This document shows, piece by piece, positions 61,947 through 64,000 of a stretch of 64,000 nucleotides of DNA. Positions within the stretch are counted from its first letter, which is position 1. Each line of letters opens with the position of its first letter. The DNA is from Pseudoalteromonas luteoviolacea H33-S (GTDB taxonomy: Bacteria > Pseudomonadota > Gammaproteobacteria > Enterobacterales > Alteromonadaceae). A program made the translations under genes and the position numbers. The notes beneath the pieces were generated by a model, which did not search any database, was not told the origin of the DNA, and saw nothing but the letters and a program-made list of their open reading frames with translations. The stretch lies in NCBI RefSeq assembly GCF_001625695.1, contig NZ_AUXY01000058.1:124001-188000 (forward strand), written 5' to 3'.

Positions 61947-64000
61947 ATGAGTGTAAAGCGCATCGGTCAGTTTTTTAATCCCAAATCGGTTGCAGTCATC
62001 GGCGCCTCCAACAACCCTAACAGGGCGGGTAATGTCGTCATGAGAAACTTGCTACAAGGTGGGTTTAAAGGGCCTATTATGCCAGTTACACCGAAATATA
62101 CAGCTGTCAATGGTGTACTTGCGTATTCGGATATAGAGCAACTGCCCTGCACCCCAGATCTTGCCATTATATGCACGAACAAAGACACCCTTTGCCAACT
62201 CATAAAAGCACTCGGTACGCTTGGCTGCAAACACGCCATTATCGTTGCTGCTGGATTAAACAATGAAGAAAAAAATACCTTAAAGCACTGTGCACAACAT
62301 GCCGAAGTTACCCTACTTGGAAGTAACAGCTTAGGGCTGATCTTGCCGCATATCGGTCTGAATGCCAGCTTTTCACACACAGTGGCGAAACCAGGTAAAC
62401 TTGCGTTCGTATCGCAATCGGCTGCAGTCTGCTCTACCATTTTGGACTGGGCAAAAAACAAGCACATTGGCTTTTCTCATTTTGTCTCTGTCGGAGATTG
62501 CCTTGATATCGACTTTGATGAGCTACTTGATTATTTAGCACGAGACAGTAAAACCTCAGCTATTTTGCTCTATATCGATAATATAAAAGACGTAAGGCGC
62601 TTTATCTCCGCAGCTCGCGCTGCAGCGTTCAATAAGCCTGTTATTGCAATAAAAACAGGTAGAACCATTGCCGGCGCGCGTGCAGCATACAACCACACAG
62701 GCGGTAAAACGTCAGATGACGCGGTCTACGATGCCATGTTTCAACGTGCAGGGATGCTGCGCGTAAACGATTTACGAGAGCTGTTTGCAGCCACGCAAAC
62801 ACTTGCACTGCACCCCAAATTACTCAAAGTCGAACACTTAACAATCTTAACCAATGGTGGCGGCCCGGGTATTATGGCTGTCGATACCCTATTGATGCGT
62901 TCAGGTAAGCTTGCAAAGCTCAGCGACAAAACCATTGAAGCCCTTAACAATATTGTGCCTCAATCATCACAAACTGAAAATCCGGTCGATATTTTCGGCG
63001 ACTCGTCACCTGAGCGCTACCAGAAAGCTTTAGAAGTTTTATTAAAAGCCGATGAAGTTAAAAATCTGCTGATCATACATACGCCTTCAGCACTGGCACC
63101 CAGTTCAGCATATGCCAAGATCATCGCACAAACGCTAGAAAAACTGCCCAAGATGGCCAGACCGTTTGTAATGACTAACTTTATGGGAGAGGAAGCCGCA
63201 CGTTCCGCCAGAGACATTTGTGTATTAAGTAACATACCAACATATCGAACGCCTGAAGGGGCAGTCAGTGCTTTTATGCACCTGATCACCTATCGCCGTA
63301 ACCAAAAGCACCTGACGCAAACCCCTGAGTCCATCATTCAAGACGAGTTAATCGATAGTCGTGCTGCAAAGCAGCAAATCAATCGTTACTTACGTGCTGG
63401 GCATCAATATTTATCAACCCACTCAGCGAGCCAAATTCTCAAAAACTATGGGATTGATTGTATCCAAACCGAAGTCGCCCTCACTCCTAGTGAAGCCAAA
63501 GAGCAAGCAGAAGCCATTGGCTTTCCTGTCGCATTAAAGTTACTGAGTGCCGCCATTCCGTCTAAATCTGAGGTCGGCGGCGTGGTGCTCAACCTAAACG
63601 ATGGAAATGAAGTGGAACAAACCGCTTTTTCTATGCTGCTTCGAATTAAACAATCATATCCCAATGCAGAAATAGAAGGCTTTTCTCTACAAAAAATGGC
63701 ATCTAGGGCCGGTACACAAGAGCTGCGTATTGCGATAAAAACAGAACCTGATGTTGGGCCAGTGATTTTATTAGGGGAAGCCGGTACAGGCCTGAATTTC
63801 TCTCAAGCCGCCGTCGCACTGCCCCCTTTAAATATGAATTTGGCTAAATACCTCATCGCCGCAGCCCATGATAAAGGCGTTTTGAAAGAGCGTACTCTAC
63901 CAGATAAAGTCGATAAATATCGACTGTGTGCCCTACTCACTCGGGTGTCTCAAATGATCATCGAGCAGCCTGATATACATAGCCTTGAGCTCAACCCCAT
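61947..64000 (+). CDS. Partial acyl-CoA synthetase (NDP-forming)/PatZ-like protein acetyltransferase
   Basis: ATG 61947 follows AAAGGAG, and the frame stays open to the window edge (684 codons). Present are the CoA-binding domain (FFNPKSVAVIGASNNPNRAGN), the succinyl-CoA-ligase-like domains (SAAVCSTILDWA; AYNHTGGKTSDDA with the conserved His; LTNGGGPGIMAVD) and the start of an ATP-grasp domain (AIGFPVALKLLSA). In PatZ/Pka a GNAT acetyltransferase domain follows and acetylates proteins such as Acs. Here that part would lie outside the window, so synthetase alone remains possible. Confidence 0.9.
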   Translation, partial: MSVKRIGQFFNPKSVAVIGASNNPNRAGNVVMRNLLQGGFKGPIMPVTPKYTAVNGVLAYSDIEQLPCTPDLAIICTNKDTLCQLIKALGTLGCKHAIIVAAGLNNEEKNTLKHCAQHAEVTLLGSNSLGLILPHIGLNASFSHTVAKPGKLAFVSQSAAVCSTILDWAKNKHIGFSHFVSVGDCLDIDFDELLDYLARDSKTSAILLYIDNIKDVRRFISAARAAAFNKPVIAIKTGRTIAGARAAYNHTGGKTSDDAVYDAMFQRAGMLRVNDLRELFAATQTLALHPKLLKVEHLTILTNGGGPGIMAVDTLLMRSGKLAKLSDKTIEALNNIVPQSSQTENPVDIFGDSSPERYQKALEVLLKADEVKNLLIIHTPSALAPSSAYAKIIAQTLEKLPKMARPFVMTNFMGEEAARSARDICVLSNIPTYRTPEGAVSAFMHLITYRRNQKHLTQTPESIIQDELIDSRAAKQQINRYLRAGHQYLSTHSASQILKNYGIDCIQTEVALTPSEAKEQAEAIGFPVALKLLSAAIPSKSEVGGVVLNLNDGNEVEQTAFSMLLRIKQSYPNAEIEGFSLQKMASRAGTQELRIAIKTEPDVGPVILLGEAGTGLNFSQAAVALPPLNMNLAKYLIAAAHDKGVLKERTLPDKVDKYRLCALLTRVSQMIIEQPDIHSLELNP

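Overview
The window is chromosomal DNA of a marine gammaproteobacterium, most likely Alteromonadales and close to Pseudoalteromonas. This rests on moderate-to-low GC, the nrdR-ribD-ribE-ribB(X)-ribH-nusB-thiL-pgpA run, a threonine operon with an attenuated leader, a GH18/PKD chitinase, a PHA gene set, and many membrane-bound signalling proteins. The species is inferred from protein flavour and gene order, not from a search.

Layout: (1) Positions 1 to about 10635 are the right-hand part of a Tn7-like transposon. From its presumed right end inwards, all on the minus strand, it carries a DUF2971 gene, tnsA, tnsB, tnsC and tniQ, then a cargo operon. The cargo encodes a WYL (BrxR/CapW-like) regulator, a short Toprim protein resembling JetD, a 971-residue SMC-type ATPase and a helical protein cut by the window edge that may be the kleisin-like partner. 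This is best read as a divergent Wadjet-like anti-plasmid or anti-phage condensin system carried by a transposon. Its gene order is D-C-(A?), it has a short nuclease subunit and it has its own repressor. It is the most unusual part of the window. (2) 10706-23285: a secreted protein, two HTH regulators sharing a repeat-rich intergenic region, a chitinase, a GST, a VOC protein, a Nif3-like protein, CmoM, an odd wHTH-TM-receiver protein, a TetR/OYE divergent pair with three operators, and a rhodanese. (3) 23812-27005: phaB, phasin and phaC. (4) 27038-33100: a secreted metallopeptidase-like protein with an FHA-wHTH protein, a periplasmic binding protein, and a propeller-GGDEF sensor. (5) 33126-45480: pgpA, thiL, nusB, the rib genes, nrdR, glyA, thrC, thrB, thrA and the thr leader. 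(6) 45626-64000: a CheY-like protein and a histidine kinase, rdgC, an HDOD protein, an M49-like lipoprotein, an HIT protein, an M17 aminopeptidase, cstA, dinB, a membrane protein, a Tas-like reductase, a NUDIX hydrolase, a chemoreceptor, and a PatZ-like acyl-CoA synthetase cut by the right edge.

How the parts work together: TnsA and TnsB would cut and join the element, TnsC and TniQ would choose the target, and the cargo would defend the host against foreign circular DNA under control of the WYL repressor. The rib cluster makes riboflavin, but the RibA half of its RibBA protein lacks the zinc cysteines, so GTP cyclohydrolase II must be encoded elsewhere. PhaB, the phasin and PhaC convert acetoacetyl-CoA to granule-bound polyester, with the thiolase encoded elsewhere. 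No tRNA, rRNA, CRISPR array or insertion sequence was recognised.
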